This document shows positions 42,001 through 51,558 of a DNA stretch of 64,000 nt, piece after piece. Position numbers and translations under genes: made by a program. Position 1 is the first letter of the stretch, and the number at the start of each line of letters is the position of its first letter. This stretch comes from Martensiomyces pterosporus (lineage: Eukaryota > Kickxellomycota > Kickxellomycetes > Kickxellales > Kickxellaceae): assembly GCA_025201845.1 (NCBI GenBank), contig MU603955.1, positions 97,508 through 161,507 of the forward strand, given 5' to 3'. The notes under the pieces were generated by a model, which saw only the letters and a list, made by a program, of their open reading frames with translations, was not told the DNA's origin and searched no databases.

Positions 42001-43454
42001 TCGTCGACTATATTGCGGCTCCAGTCGCCGCTGCGTCGCCGGTTGGTCGCTCTCCTCGCTGAGGCAGCCGATGTCTTTTGCGTCGTGGCCGATATGGATG
42101 ACCGTGCTCCAAGGCTGCTGCGCCTGGCCTTCTGCTGCTGCTGCTGCTGCTGCCGTTGCTGCCGCCATCTCAGGCTGTTTGTGCAGCTGTCGTTGGGAAT
42201 ACCGATGCTGCTGTGTTTTGCGCCGTTGGTGTTTTTGCTTGCCGAAGAGGACGGCGGCGGCATAGAGGCTGATTGTTGTTGCGGTGCACGCACTGCAGCA
42301 GCCTGTTTTCGCTGCTGCTGCTGGCCGTTGCTACTTGGCGCAGACACTGAACTGGGCGGTAAGGGCGTGATTGTGGTTGTAGGGGATGAAAGGCGGAACG
42401 CAGCCACTGCAGCAGCAGCAACGGCAGCAGCAGCAGCAGCGGCAGCAGCAGCGGTAGCAGAGGATGAAGAAGAATCAGAGGAGGAGGAGGGGGCTTGAGG
42501 TACAATGGATTGATTAGAAAAGCCAACATCGACCACATTGCCATTGGCAGCAGCCGAAGCAGTGGGTGACGGGATGATTCCTGCAAGCGCCATTGGCGAG
42601 GTGATCCCCACAGAGGAGGGCATTAGGAGCGGCGAAGAAGCGGTCATGCTGGTAGAATCAGCATTGTTGTTGCTGATGGCTGCTAAAGAGAGCGTGCGAA
42701 ATGCCAATGGGGCAGGACACGGTGGCTGTTGCGGTGAGCTCAGAAAAGCACTCTGCCGCCGCTCGCTTTGAGCGTCGGTGGAATCGAAGAGCGCCGATGC
42801 ACCTGCAGATCCACCGCCTCCACCACCATCACTCGCTAGACTCGGCTGGACGTGGGTTTGCATGGCTTGCACCCCTGCATTCGGCTCAGGTCCCATGCTA
42901 GTGATCACGCCCATAGGGTGGTTATATGGTACAGCGCTGGTGGCAAAGCCTGAGCCAGGCGCTGCCGGCGCCATTGAGATGCCGCTAACTGTGGGGGTAG
43001 ACGCTGGGATGTTGACCATGTCCTGTGGTATGGAGAAGAACCGGGGGAACGAGTCAAGCAGGCTGAGCGCAGAATCGCTATGCATCGACGTCACCGGTGC
43101 CGCCGTAGTCTGAGCCTGCTGCTGCAAACTTATCTCGGGCCGCACAAGTGCCCACGCTGCCGCACTGCTGCTGCTCCCAGCCGTTGTTGTCTTTGAGCCT
43201 TCCAAGGCAGCCATGGCGGCTGTTGTGGACAGCTGCTTTTTGCCATGGCGCCCGCGTTTGCGCATTGCTTTGTATTCGCATTTCAGCCCGCGCTTCTGGC
43301 ACGACGTGCATTGTGGACGGGCGCCGTCGCACCGGGACCGTCGTTTTCGGCATACCTCGCAGGCGTGGAAGACGCGCCCGTCCTTGCAAATTACCCGGTC
43401 CTTCTCGTTGATGCCCAGGGTGCCATGTGGGTGCATGTCGCTTTCAAAGCCCAT
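39015..43454 (-). CDS. Very large Zn2Cys6 fungal transcription factor
   Basis: 1,479 residues from the ATG at 43454; the frame extends 13 codons upstream to a TTG, which is not used. The N-terminal binuclear cluster is CEVCRKRRSRCDGARPQC through CTSCQKRGLKC, with ligands Cys32, 35, 42, 49, 52 and 59, followed by a basic stretch (RKRGRHGKK). About 450 residues of Ser, Ala, Gln and Asn-rich sequence follow. Near 510 starts a fungal regulator middle-homology region (DEHMNGVFEYFYMGVQTLHE, then PVLIYAIMAVASRYSRRP, then GMLFLSVYFMGQGNMLKSRMF). A second helical block (about 860-980) is followed by Gln and His runs and a C-terminal helical block. The family is roughly twice its usual 600-900 residues, mostly through low-complexity inserts. 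It is nuclear by family; the ligand and targets are unknown. Confidence 0.9.
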   Translation of the reverse strand: MGFESDMHPHGTLGINEKDRVICKDGRVFHACEVCRKRRSRCDGARPQCTSCQKRGLKCEYKAMRKRGRHGKKQLSTTAAMAALEGSKTTTAGSSSSAAAWALVRPEISLQQQAQTTAAPVTSMHSDSALSLLDSFPRFFSIPQDMVNIPASTPTVSGISMAPAAPGSGFATSAVPYNHPMGVITSMGPEPNAGVQAMQTHVQPSLASDGGGGGGSAGASALFDSTDAQSERRQSAFLSSPQQPPCPAPLAFRTLSLAAISNNNADSTSMTASSPLLMPSSVGITSPMALAGIIPSPTASAAANGNVVDVGFSNQSIVPQAPSSSSDSSSSSATAAAAAAAAAAVAAAAVAAFRLSSPTTTITPLPPSSVSAPSSNGQQQQRKQAAAVRAPQQQSASMPPPSSSASKNTNGAKHSSIGIPNDSCTNSLRWRQQRQQQQQQQKARRSSLGARSSISATTQKTSAASARRATNRRRSGDWSRNIVDEEEVLDGLSAEGADNFGRPLFDVLTYPLPAKGDLDEHMNGVFEYFYMGVQTLHEVTFRKRVAGGQVSPVLIYAIMAVASRYSRRPSLHSLNGMAFLNGDRHASTSCGLASIQLNHGDLGTVDTIHGMLFLSVYFMGQGNMLKSRMFLVKAVCTARTMGFQNMDATFVPSNPMISFSGNFDRPHVLSRSHPPACSCPKSIEDMVELETKRRIWWFLVFVDYFTANVMNVPLEIPPDSYCVRLPCSDEEWMSPTLSMSKGTDPIHAMSTHRDAPSSAAALASGSVPLGDSISEFLAQASANSMYSSPFPDSLNTDSSDRLNVQLPRDLGFGDRLSSAQQSHEYLRLNGFHDCRPPWLYHPGAFYLERLMIEFCDHLRRLNNLRSLAIRSFFHADPVFVNENYPYLKRKRQFVLWAERLEKVKSSWSWLHLQLNKWLDSIFLRFSEVINRVPSELYNRQYRHQYYYYLIAAHSTIIMSHGVILQLYTDFSRYIRQQQQQQQQLANLQDHLGLRGQLHTPMTGNQQHQLGAQPAPWASPDTQTPHVDYSQHQFATATGISAATAAGLDLGVSGGLSEFGIESFGSAMAPLMDNITSNLDNIANGGGSSVNGSSIYGSVIGSPMSISASAQPHHHHHHHHHQQQQQRPTASAGIDDTMQSDAEMNEAGSRLGDNGFMSGLSLGLGGLNGVGAPATSAQPSPALTGANAASDILHDLSDMAGIAWEGCVSTAEQLALVLRGKHPKFLLLGGSPLPTFQEKVAAGDANILSQPGSAFNAPGTGPGADNPILSDPDFYMRLQPSTAWWMFLVAQVQVGHIKRLLKESEGCFKAAPRPADSPPCYKSNDAAAQQQTRVWQGPGAPSGNNSTSDGEVSVCPSHAPQGLGDRDATSLDKEAEEILGISQRISKSTDQMRPLSMSVNNSAIMLATAVHLSNSAPPPPNRHAMEKRASIKVRASRLVRAYENLSCMVKVLEGMQQYWQCMDYISVIQDVLKGSEHPLH

Positions 43455-44375
43455 TCTCGCCTTGTCGTCGTCGGGTAATGTTGGGCTGGGCAAAACAGGA
43501 GTGGAATGCAGTGGCGGGGGTATTAGTAAGCGTGCGCGAGAGCAGGAGCAATAATAAAAAAGGAAAGGCGAGGTGTTTGGCTATGAGAAGAGAAGAAAAA
43601 AATTGTGTGAAATCGATTTTTTTTTTCTTTGCTGGTAGTGTGCGCCAACCGGCATGGCTGACTGTATGCGCTTTTTTCACTCTTCATTCTGCTTGGCTCC
43701 TTTCCATTGACACCCATCCACTTGATCCGCTTCGCAGTTACTCCCTCTAGCATATAGCCACCACTGGCGCTGTGCACCTCCCATCCCAGTGCGTGGAATT
43801 ATTCACCTCTAATGGACAGGGACTGCTTGCGGCGAGGATAATAGGCGGCTGCTGCTCTGAGCACACTGCGCACATTTTATTTCCGGCAAGGGACGAGGCA
43901 CGCCGAGGGTGCGGATATTTCGAGCTGAAATTTGCGCTGATCCTCACACACCACTGACGTGGGCCAATTTCTCGGGAGATAAAAAGTGTCGCTGTGCTGT
44001 GCGGGGGCACTGCTTATTTAGGCTCCCTGGCACGGCCCCCGTTTTTCCGCTCCCGCCAAATATCCTGCCCTGCTCTCCAATTAATCTGCATCACCACCAC
44101 ATCCATATCCACATATCCCATGCTGTGTCGATGGGGAGCAGCAGTGTGCACAGCACATGGGGATGCGTGTCTACACCAGGCTCTGTAACGCGCTTTCTTA
44201 CCGAACAGCCAGCTGCCGCCGAACGAGGTTTGAATATGTGTGAATAAGGCCAAATAATAATCAGCAGCGCTTTGCATTGTCTCTGGCACACAGCTGCACC
44301 CACCTGTATAGACAAGTATAGTAGAAGAATGGGGCAAGTGGGCTATCACATGACACTGTCTCGCGCCCACACAAG

Positions 44376-44415
<40 letters not shown>

Positions 44416-44570
44416 TGGAGCAGAGAGCAGTGAGTGCATTTATAATCTGCTTTGTTCCTCGTGCTGGACGAGGGCACCGCTGCTTTTTGTAAACACGGGA
44501 TTAGAACAAAACAATCGAACAACCGAATCTACTCCCCGCACATTGTGCATTAATTGGCAATAAAACAGAG
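43455..44570. other. Promoter side of the large Zn2Cys6 gene and 3' flank of APC8
   Basis: 1,116 bp. It contains a 10-copy CAGG run (44376-44415) and a T-rich stretch near 43618-43628. No gene is supported. Confidence 0.55.
44376..44415. repeat. (CAGG)10 tetranucleotide repeat
   Basis: Ten uninterrupted CAGG units in non-coding DNA, about 155 bp beyond the APC8 stop. Confidence 0.92.
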
Positions 44571-46442
44571 CTAGCCTTGTATGTCGCTCATCATTGCCCG
44601 CATCATGGCCTTGGCCTCCTCCACTCGCTGAGCACTGGCGCCGCCGCTGGCTCCGTCAACCACCTGCGCCAAGTACTGCTGCGCCACCTCGACGTTGCCT
44701 CGCTCCTGCTCAAAGCTTGCCAAGTAGATACACGCTCCCGCCAGCTCGTCCCCTTGCTGCCCACCGGCATCCGCTGTGCCGCTGCTGTTCTTAATGGCAT
44801 GCTCATACAGCAGCTGATAGTAGTACGCCGCCAGCTTCTTGTCCCCGCCGTCCACGTACAGCTTTGCCAGCCTTGATATCGCCAGCTGCTCGCTCTCCGA
44901 TGTGCCAATAAGTGCTCTTCTGTAGCAGTCGATCGCCTGCTCTGGACGACCCGACAGCTCGTAGCAGTTGGCCAGAGCACACCACATCCTCGAGTCGTAC
45001 GGTCTCAGGGCCGCCGCACGCATGTAGTAGTTCAGCGCATAGTGCGGCATATTCAGCATCTCGTACGTCTGCCCCAATCCGTACCACGCCCTGTAATCCC
45101 TCTCATCCACGTCCACCGCGTGTCTGTAGGCGTCAATAGCGGCCGCTGTGTTCTTCATCTCGATGTACTCGTGGCCCATCAGCGTCCACGCCGCCAGGTA
45201 GTTGCGGTCCAGCTGCAGTGCGCGCTGGAAGTACCCCACCGCCTTCTCGTGCTCCCTGCGCAGGCTGTAGTAGTTGCCTATGACGCAGCATGTTTCGGGC
45301 CTGAACCTGTCCAGAGACGCACAGCGGTGAGCCAGCTGCCCTAGCCGTGCGCGGTCCTCCATCACATAGAGGATGTTTGAGTGGATGTCGCTCAGCTCCA
45401 GCCGGTACGGGTCGACATTTTGCAGTGTAGCAAAGAGCGCATTGGCCTCCTCGAATTCCCGCATATTGTAGTGCCTGACAGCACGCAGTCCGATGACAAA
45501 GGGGCTCTGCGGGAACAAGCGCTCAAGTACCTGGTAGTGCATCGTAAACTCCTCGCTTCCCGACGTAAATAGCTCGAGGAGGAGGTGCGCGAGAAACGCA
45601 TGCCGCATCCATCCCGACGGCAGCAGCGCCCCCAGCTTTTCCAGCGGTTCGCGCAGATCGACACAGGCTTCAAGCAGGAGCCAGGCACTCCAGTTGTACT
45701 CAAACAGGCGAACAGACCTCAAGCACGTGTCCCGCGCCCTGTCGAGCTGACCCAGTGCCTTGTGGACCATCGCGAGGAGGTAGAGCCCAAACGAGTCCAG
45801 ATCGTTCTCGCCGTCGACCGTTTGGAGTTCATCGCGTATGGCCAGGAGCTCGCGATCGGCCTCGCCCATCTCCTTCTGCCGCTCGCTATCCTCGGCACTC
45901 ACCGCGGCCGCATTTCTATCCTGGCTGCGGTGGGCTTGGGATCCAGCAGCGCCAGATTCACATGTGCGCCGTTCACGGCTGAGATACCGCGAGTAGAGCC
46001 GCAGGAATTGCGCTCTTGGGCCCTGGCAGTCCTGCAAGTAGAAGGCGGCGCGGTCGAATTCGCGCATATCGAACAGGCATTTTGCCATAGCAAAGCGGTC
46101 GCGGTCCTCAGCATCTGACCGCTTCCACCGCTCCCTGCGCTCTCTGGCTTCGCTGCTTTCCTCTGTTTTTGTCCTAGACGTGCCAGTGCTGTCGCTCTCT
46201 GCCTCTTCTCCCGACGCTTGCTTTGATGCCCCTCGGAGCCTGCGCTTCAGTGTAGGCGTAGTCCCTGCTGCCACCATTGCTGGCTCTGGTGTGAAATCAG
46301 CTGTGGCTGCATGGGCGTCTCTCGCTGGGAGGCTGCATAGCTGCTCGGCAGCCCATTTAGCTGAAAATAGCAGCCCGCGTGACGTACATTCGTCCACCGC
46401 CTCGCGCAGCTGGGCGCGCAATGCCTCTAGACTGCTGTCCAT
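44571..46442 (-). CDS. CDC23: APC8/CDC23, TPR subunit of the anaphase-promoting complex
   Basis: A single exon of 623 residues. The N-terminus LREAVDECTSRGLLFSAKWA is the Cdc23/APC8 signature, followed after an acidic/basic linker (about 60-115) by AKCLFDMREFDRAAFYLQ. From about 195 to 600 tandem TPR hairpins are visible, for example HEKAVGYFQRALQLDRNYLA, AAIDAYRHAVDVDERDYRAW and QAIDCYRRALIGTSESEQ, together with the family block YNWSAWLLLEACV. APC8 is a structural arm of the APC/C ubiquitin ligase that helps dock coactivators and drives anaphase and mitotic exit. Length fits the family (about 600 residues). Its start faces the GTPBP1-like gene across an 841-bp divergent region. Confidence 0.94.
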   Translation of the reverse strand: MDSSLEALRAQLREAVDECTSRGLLFSAKWAAEQLCSLPARDAHAATADFTPEPAMVAAGTTPTLKRRLRGASKQASGEEAESDSTGTSRTKTEESSEARERRERWKRSDAEDRDRFAMAKCLFDMREFDRAAFYLQDCQGPRAQFLRLYSRYLSRERRTCESGAAGSQAHRSQDRNAAAVSAEDSERQKEMGEADRELLAIRDELQTVDGENDLDSFGLYLLAMVHKALGQLDRARDTCLRSVRLFEYNWSAWLLLEACVDLREPLEKLGALLPSGWMRHAFLAHLLLELFTSGSEEFTMHYQVLERLFPQSPFVIGLRAVRHYNMREFEEANALFATLQNVDPYRLELSDIHSNILYVMEDRARLGQLAHRCASLDRFRPETCCVIGNYYSLRREHEKAVGYFQRALQLDRNYLAAWTLMGHEYIEMKNTAAAIDAYRHAVDVDERDYRAWYGLGQTYEMLNMPHYALNYYMRAAALRPYDSRMWCALANCYELSGRPEQAIDCYRRALIGTSESEQLAISRLAKLYVDGGDKKLAAYYYQLLYEHAIKNSSGTADAGGQQGDELAGACIYLASFEQERGNVEVAQQYLAQVVDGASGGASAQRVEEAKAMMRAMMSDIQG

Positions 46443-47283
46443 AAACGCAAAGTTTAAGCAAAGAAAAGGCGAACAGAGCAGAGCAGACCTTTGACCCTGC
46501 TCTCAGTGTGGCACTTTGTTGGCGTTTGCTGCTGTCGCTGGGGAAGAGCGGCTCGGCTCAGTACCGCCCGCTTGTGCCGTGAGCTGGTTCCAGCACAGAG
46601 GAATGGTGCTATTTCTGTGGCCGCTGTTGTCGTCACTGCCAGAAAGAGGTTCTTTGAAATACGCACATGCAAAGGCACGCCTGTTCTGCGGCCTTGGCCG
46701 CTGTTCGCTTCTCACGGCACTGGAATGCCTGGACATGCTGTCTAGTGAGTCAGCACACGCAAATTTTCACTGCTGGCCGCTGCTCGCTGTAGAAGCGCTG
46801 AGGAGCTTTGCATGTCGTGTGTGTTTGGTCAGCTTATTGGCACGCATGCGCACCCACACTCCTTCCAAAAGGCATGTCATGTGGAGCAAATAATGCACAG
46901 TGCAAGGCCACCAGGGAATCCAGGCCCATTTGAAGAGTCACCACTGCCGAAGCACACTTGGGCAACTGCGAAACATGCACGCAGTATCAATGCTTGGCCA
47001 CAATTGAATCAAAGCGTCTCATAGGGTGTCGCCTCAATTCATGCGCAGTATTTGCGTATATGCACGATACATAAAAAGCAGCACAGGAGCGCTGGCTATC
47101 CTCTTTCCACACACAAACACCTTATTTCTCTCTTTTCTCCACAAGAATTCTGGCAAACCACTGATGGGAGCAACCACACGTTTCCTTGCCCCTTTTCTCC
47201 GCTTTTTCCATATGGTACCAATATAGCACTGCTTTCTCTCTCTCTTCACAGCACATTTAGCACTACTTTCTTATTCGAGCAGA
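46443..47283. other. Divergent promoter region of APC8 and GTPBP1-like genes
   Basis: 841 bp with no supported gene. The right end is pyrimidine-rich (CTCTCTCT around 47236-47246) just before the GTPBP1-like start. Confidence 0.55.
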
Positions 47284-49467
47284 ATGGCAGACAAGTTAGG
47301 ATATCGGATATCCACGATGGATATCAACGACAAAGAGGCTCCGGTTGGCAAGAAGTACTCTGTCGACACAGCACTCTTTGACTCTCTGGTTGACAAGGCC
47401 AGCGACAGCGCCGGTTCAGACGCAGCAGCTGTGGGAGAGTCGCGCACCCTCAAGCAGCGCTTGCTTGAGCTCAACAAGGCCGATACCGAGTATCTTGTCG
47501 ACCTGATTAGCGACAGGCTGGCCGAAGGAAAGGGCGAGACGATCCTTGAGGTTGGCATTCAAGGTAAACTACAAACAGAATGTTGCCAGTCCTGCTCTTC
47601 TTACCATGCAGGAGTGTGCGTAGCATTGCACTGACCATTCTCCAATTCCTTTGGTGATTGGCGTTGTATAGACGACGGGTCGTCGGTGGTGCTGGCTGAT
47701 GCCGATATCGACAGAGTCACTGCTGCGGTCAAGCGTGTGGCCGAGCATCCAGAGGTGGGCTCGTTCAGCCGGCTGCTCTTCGATAGCGGCAACCCGGGCG
47801 AAGAGACATCGGCGGCCAAAGCGCTGCCGACCTATGCACGCGATCTGATTGCTGCACCCACAGCACCAGCCAAGCCCGGATCTTCTGTGTCGAAGAGGGC
47901 CAGGGAGGATGCCAAGCAAGCCGCGTCGCCCACTGCTCCCAGCAGCAATGGCCGCAGGGTCTACTATTTGATCAGGCGCAAGCCCGCAAGTGTGGAGGAA
48001 ATGCTCGAGGTGCGCGTGGCCGTGGCAGGCAACGTGGATGCCGGAAAGTCCACGATGCTCGGCGTGCTGACGCAAGGCCAGCTGGACGATGGCCGTGGAA
48101 AGGCCCGTGTGGCTCTCTTCCGCCACAAGCACGAGGTCGAGTCGGGCCGCACCTCATCCGTGGGCATGGAGATCCTGGGGTTCGACACCGTGTCAGGCGA
48201 CCCCATCAGACACACCGATGCACACAGAAAGGTCGGGTGGGACACCGTATGCACCCACTCATCCAAGCTCATTTCGTTCCTTGACTTGGCCGGTCACGAG
48301 AAGTATCTCAAGACGACTGTGTTTGGGATGGCTGGCGGGTCGCCTGACTTTGTCATGCTCATGGTTGCCGCCAACGCAGGGCTTACGGGGATGGCCAAGG
48401 AGCACCTGGGCTTGGCTCTGGCGCTGGGCGTGCCTGTGTTTGTGGTCATCACAAAGATCGACATGTGCCCGCCGCATGTTCTTGACGCAACGCTCAAGCA
48501 GCTTACAAAGGTGCTGCGCAGCTCTGGGTGCCGCAAAATACCCATTGCTGTCAGGGACCGCGAGTCAGTGGTGTCGACTGCCGCGCGCTTTGTCAACCAG
48601 CGCATCTGCCCCGTATTCCAAATCAGCAACGTGACCGGCGAAGGCGTTGGACACCTGCAGACGTTCCTCAACATTCTGCCCCTCAATCACCGCTACCACG
48701 CCGCCACCACCAGCAATGCAAGCGATTCGGCGCAGAAGCCCAGAGACGAATTCCGCTTTGAGATCAGCGAGACATTCACCGTGCCCTTCGTGGGAACCGT
48801 GGTGTCGGGCGTGGTGAGCAGGGGCAAGATCAAGGCCGGGGACACTGTGTGGCTTGGCCCCGATTTCCTGGGCCACTTCACTCCCACAGTCATCAAGACC
48901 ATCCAGCGCAAACGCGTCGACGTTAATGTCGCGTACGCCGGTCAGAGTGTATCGTTTGGGCTGAAGAAGGTCAAGCGCACGCAGGTGCGCAAGGGGATGG
49001 TCCTTTTGGAGAAATCCAGCGACCAGGAGCCCTCCGCCTCGCGGACATTCGAAGCCGAAGTAGTGGTCCTCTACCACTCGACCACCATTGCCTCACGCTA
49101 CCAGGCGATGCTCCATTGCGGGTCGGTCAGACAGACTGCGCGTGTGCTGTCCATTCGCCAGCCAGAGAGCCAGTCGGGCACGTTGAGGACTGGCGACCGC
49201 GCCAATGTCGTGTTCCAGTTCATCCGCCACCCAGAGTACCTGCTTCCTGGAACCCGTCTTATCTTCCGCGAGGGTCGCACTAAGGGCGTGGGCAAGGTGA
49301 TGCGGATCCTGGACAAGGCCCAGGAGTATGAGGCTGTCAGCGAGGCCACCAGCGGGACCATGGTGTTTGATCAGAGGTCGCTAAAGGCAAAGAGCGAGGC
49401 GCTTAGGCATGCCAATGCACAGGCATTCGCTTCGCAGCAGGACCGGAAGGTTGCTGCCAAGGGATAG
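47284..49467 (+). CDS. GTPBP1/GTPBP2-like translational GTPase, two exons
   Basis: Exon 1 is 47284-47563 and exon 2 is 47672-49467, with a 108-nt GT-AG intron; the product is 691 residues. The junction rebuilds EVGIQ-DDGSSVVL. The G domain starts near 205: G1 GNVDAGKST (213-221), G3 DLAGHEK (298-304), G4 TKID (354-357). The segment GRTSSVGMEILGFD between G1 and G3 is characteristic of GTPBP1 and differs from EF-1A. Beta-barrel domains follow (FVGTVVSGVVSRGKI, then HSTTIASRYQAMLHCG, then FQFIRHPEYLLPGTRLIF). Animal GTPBP1/2 are EF-1A-related factors linked to ribosome stalling rescue and mRNA decay; a similar cytosolic role is likely. Fungal models such as baker's yeast lack a close member, as far as I recall. 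Confidence 0.93.
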
Positions 49468-49542
49468 GGCATCCTGAATAACTAAGCTATATGTTTATGT
49501 TTATGTTTATATTCTCTGCTTCTATATTTGTGCTGTTTACCA

Positions 49543-49548
49543 AATAAA
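49543..49548 (+). terminator. AATAAA polyadenylation signal of the GTPBP1-like gene
   Basis: 76 nt past the stop, preceded by a short TGTTTA tandem repeat (about 49491-49509). The FMO gene ends only 32 nt further on minus. Confidence 0.5.
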
Positions 49549-49579
49549 CACGGCTATGCTGTGGGTGTGCGAGTTGGCC

Positions 49580-51103
49580 TCAGTAGCCAAGGTGCTTCCG
49601 ACGCAGCTCGAATGTGCGCTTTCGCCGGTCAATCCACGTATCAGATACGTGGCCCAGCCTGTGCTCCTTGCCCGCAAATGCATGCACGGTGTCTACGATC
49701 TCGTTCTGGTACTCGACCTGACCCATTCCCATCTCATTGATCTGCTTGCGTGGTCTCGACGCCACAAGCGTTTCCCACTCGTCGCGCATCTTTGCAGCAG
49801 ATGGAAGCTGCAGATTTCCCTGGTAGAGCTGTGAAAGGTATAGCGCCTGGTACTCGTACAGTGGGAACGGGACGATCTTGAATGGGATTCCAAGTATGCC
49901 CAGCGTTGGGTTGTTGATATACACGAGGTACTTGTACAGGCCATTGACGATGTGTCCGTCGGTGAAGGGCAGCAGCGACGTTGGTGAGGAGTTGGGTGTT
50001 TCCAGGTCGCGCGACTCGTGGATATACGGGTACACCGACAGGTAACCAGTGGCGTAGATGATCGTATCTGGCAGCGGAATCTCTGAGCCATCCACAAACA
50101 CAACACGTCCCATAGGACGACTCTCCACAGCGCTGCACGAGTCATTGCCAAGCATGATTTGCTTGATTCTTGGGTGTCTGACTGGCTGATTCTCCTTACT
50201 GCACCCTTCGCCCAACCGAGGCGACAGGCCGTCGTCAGAAGCAGAGGAAGGGATGGGGTCCGAGACGGACAAGTGCACACTGCGTGCAGCAAAGCTCAGC
50301 TGCCGTGAAATATCCGATCCAGACGAGGCGCCTCCAACGACAAGCACATCCTTGTTTGCAAAATCAGATGCTCTGCGATACTCCTTGGCGTGAATGATGG
50401 AGCCTGGGTGCGCTACAGCCAGAGCTTGAAGTCCAGGGACGTCGGGGATGTGCGGGTGGCTGACTCGGCCTGTGCAGATGACGACTGCATCAAAGACTAG
50501 CATCTCCTCGCTCATGGGCGCTTCCTGATCCAACCGCTGAACGCGGCACTTCCATTCCATCAACTCGGCATCGTACTTTAGCGATCTGACCTCCGTGTTC
50601 AATTGCACCAGGTCTCTCAATTCGTGCTTGTCAGCATATGCGTGGACATAATCGCGCACCTGCCGGTGGTCAGGAAACTCCGGCACGCTACTGGGAAACG
50701 GGAGGTCAGGAAACTGCATAACGTCCTTTGGCAAATTCGTGTTGAGCTCGTCGTAGACTGGCGTGGGAAACCCGTGACTCTTGCTGTCTCTTTCGTCATA
50801 ATCCACAACAATTGCGCGATCTGCAGTGTCCTGGGGGATATTGTAGTGGCAAGTGGCCTCAGACGTGTAGTTCCAAACGCCGCCAATGTCGTTGCTACGC
50901 TCCAGCACAACAATTGAGGTGAATGGCTCTTCTGGGTTGGTCTCAAGTGCCCGTTTGTTTTCTTCGAGAAACACCCGGGCGGTCCCTAGCCCTGCAGCTC
51001 CGCCGCCGATTATTCCGATACGCCTGGCTGACATGCGGATGGCGCCGTCATCCTTGATGGTGAAACGGGGTGGAACTGAGCGCCTCTCTGCCGCCAGTGC
51101 CAT
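49580..51103 (-). CDS. Flavin-containing monooxygenase (FMO)
   Basis: A single exon of 507 residues. GIIGGGAAGLG (30-40) is the FAD Rossmann glycine motif, with VLERSNDIGGVWNY a few strands later. HPGSIIHAKEY (232-242) is the FMO-identifying motif FxGxxxHxxxY, with His in place of the first Phe. VVGGASSGSD (255-264) is the NADPH-binding glycine motif, and DTIIYATGYLSVYP follows later as the family ATG-Y motif. The enzyme would oxygenate soft nucleophiles (thiols, amines) using NADPH and O2, as yeast Fmo1 does for cytosolic and ER redox. No membrane anchor is visible at the C-terminus. It converges on the GTPBP1-like gene with 112 bp between stops. Confidence 0.93.
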   Translation of the reverse strand: MALAAERRSVPPRFTIKDDGAIRMSARRIGIIGGGAAGLGTARVFLEENKRALETNPEEPFTSIVVLERSNDIGGVWNYTSEATCHYNIPQDTADRAIVVDYDERDSKSHGFPTPVYDELNTNLPKDVMQFPDLPFPSSVPEFPDHRQVRDYVHAYADKHELRDLVQLNTEVRSLKYDAELMEWKCRVQRLDQEAPMSEEMLVFDAVVICTGRVSHPHIPDVPGLQALAVAHPGSIIHAKEYRRASDFANKDVLVVGGASSGSDISRQLSFAARSVHLSVSDPIPSSASDDGLSPRLGEGCSKENQPVRHPRIKQIMLGNDSCSAVESRPMGRVVFVDGSEIPLPDTIIYATGYLSVYPYIHESRDLETPNSSPTSLLPFTDGHIVNGLYKYLVYINNPTLGILGIPFKIVPFPLYEYQALYLSQLYQGNLQLPSAAKMRDEWETLVASRPRKQINEMGMGQVEYQNEIVDTVHAFAGKEHRLGHVSDTWIDRRKRTFELRRKHLGY

Positions 51104-51558
51104 TGCTCAAGAGATGTCGAGTCCAGGAAAAGTATATGGTGGAGCAAATGCAGAGCAGAGATAAGAAAGGCAGGCACACTGGCCGGCTCGCACTGGATGA
51201 CTAATGTGCAGCGCTGTTTCAGCGGTGTGTGTGACGCAGTCATTCCAGGTTGAGGCGTGGATTTGCAAATGGCTGCTAGCCAGTCTCCATTGCGAGAATT
51301 AAATCACTCCAACCTGCACAGAGCGAGGCGATCTCTCTCTTCTGCCCCTGTGCCGAGGACTGCAGAAAGCAGGTCGTATTTGCCCGCTGCTCACATACTC
51401 GTTGATGCAGACGCAGTCGCATGCTGCTACTGGAACCCCAGCATGAAATGTTGTACAGGATCGTCAATGTTTTAATAGTCGCATCTAGATGGAGTAGGAC
51501 GCAGAGGGCCACTGCATCTGCAAATGCTCCAATCACCAAATGCTGGCAATGAAGCAGG
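51104..51558. other. Intergenic between FMO and the second Zn2Cys6 gene
   Basis: 455 bp on the promoter side of FMO and 3' flank of the Zn2Cys6 gene. No gene or clear motif is seen. Confidence 0.55.

Noticed and set aside
43455..43493. 13-codon upstream extension of the large Zn2Cys6 gene
   Set aside because: It starts at TTG. A small upstream exon spliced near CCCAG at about 43480 is possible but cannot be supported.
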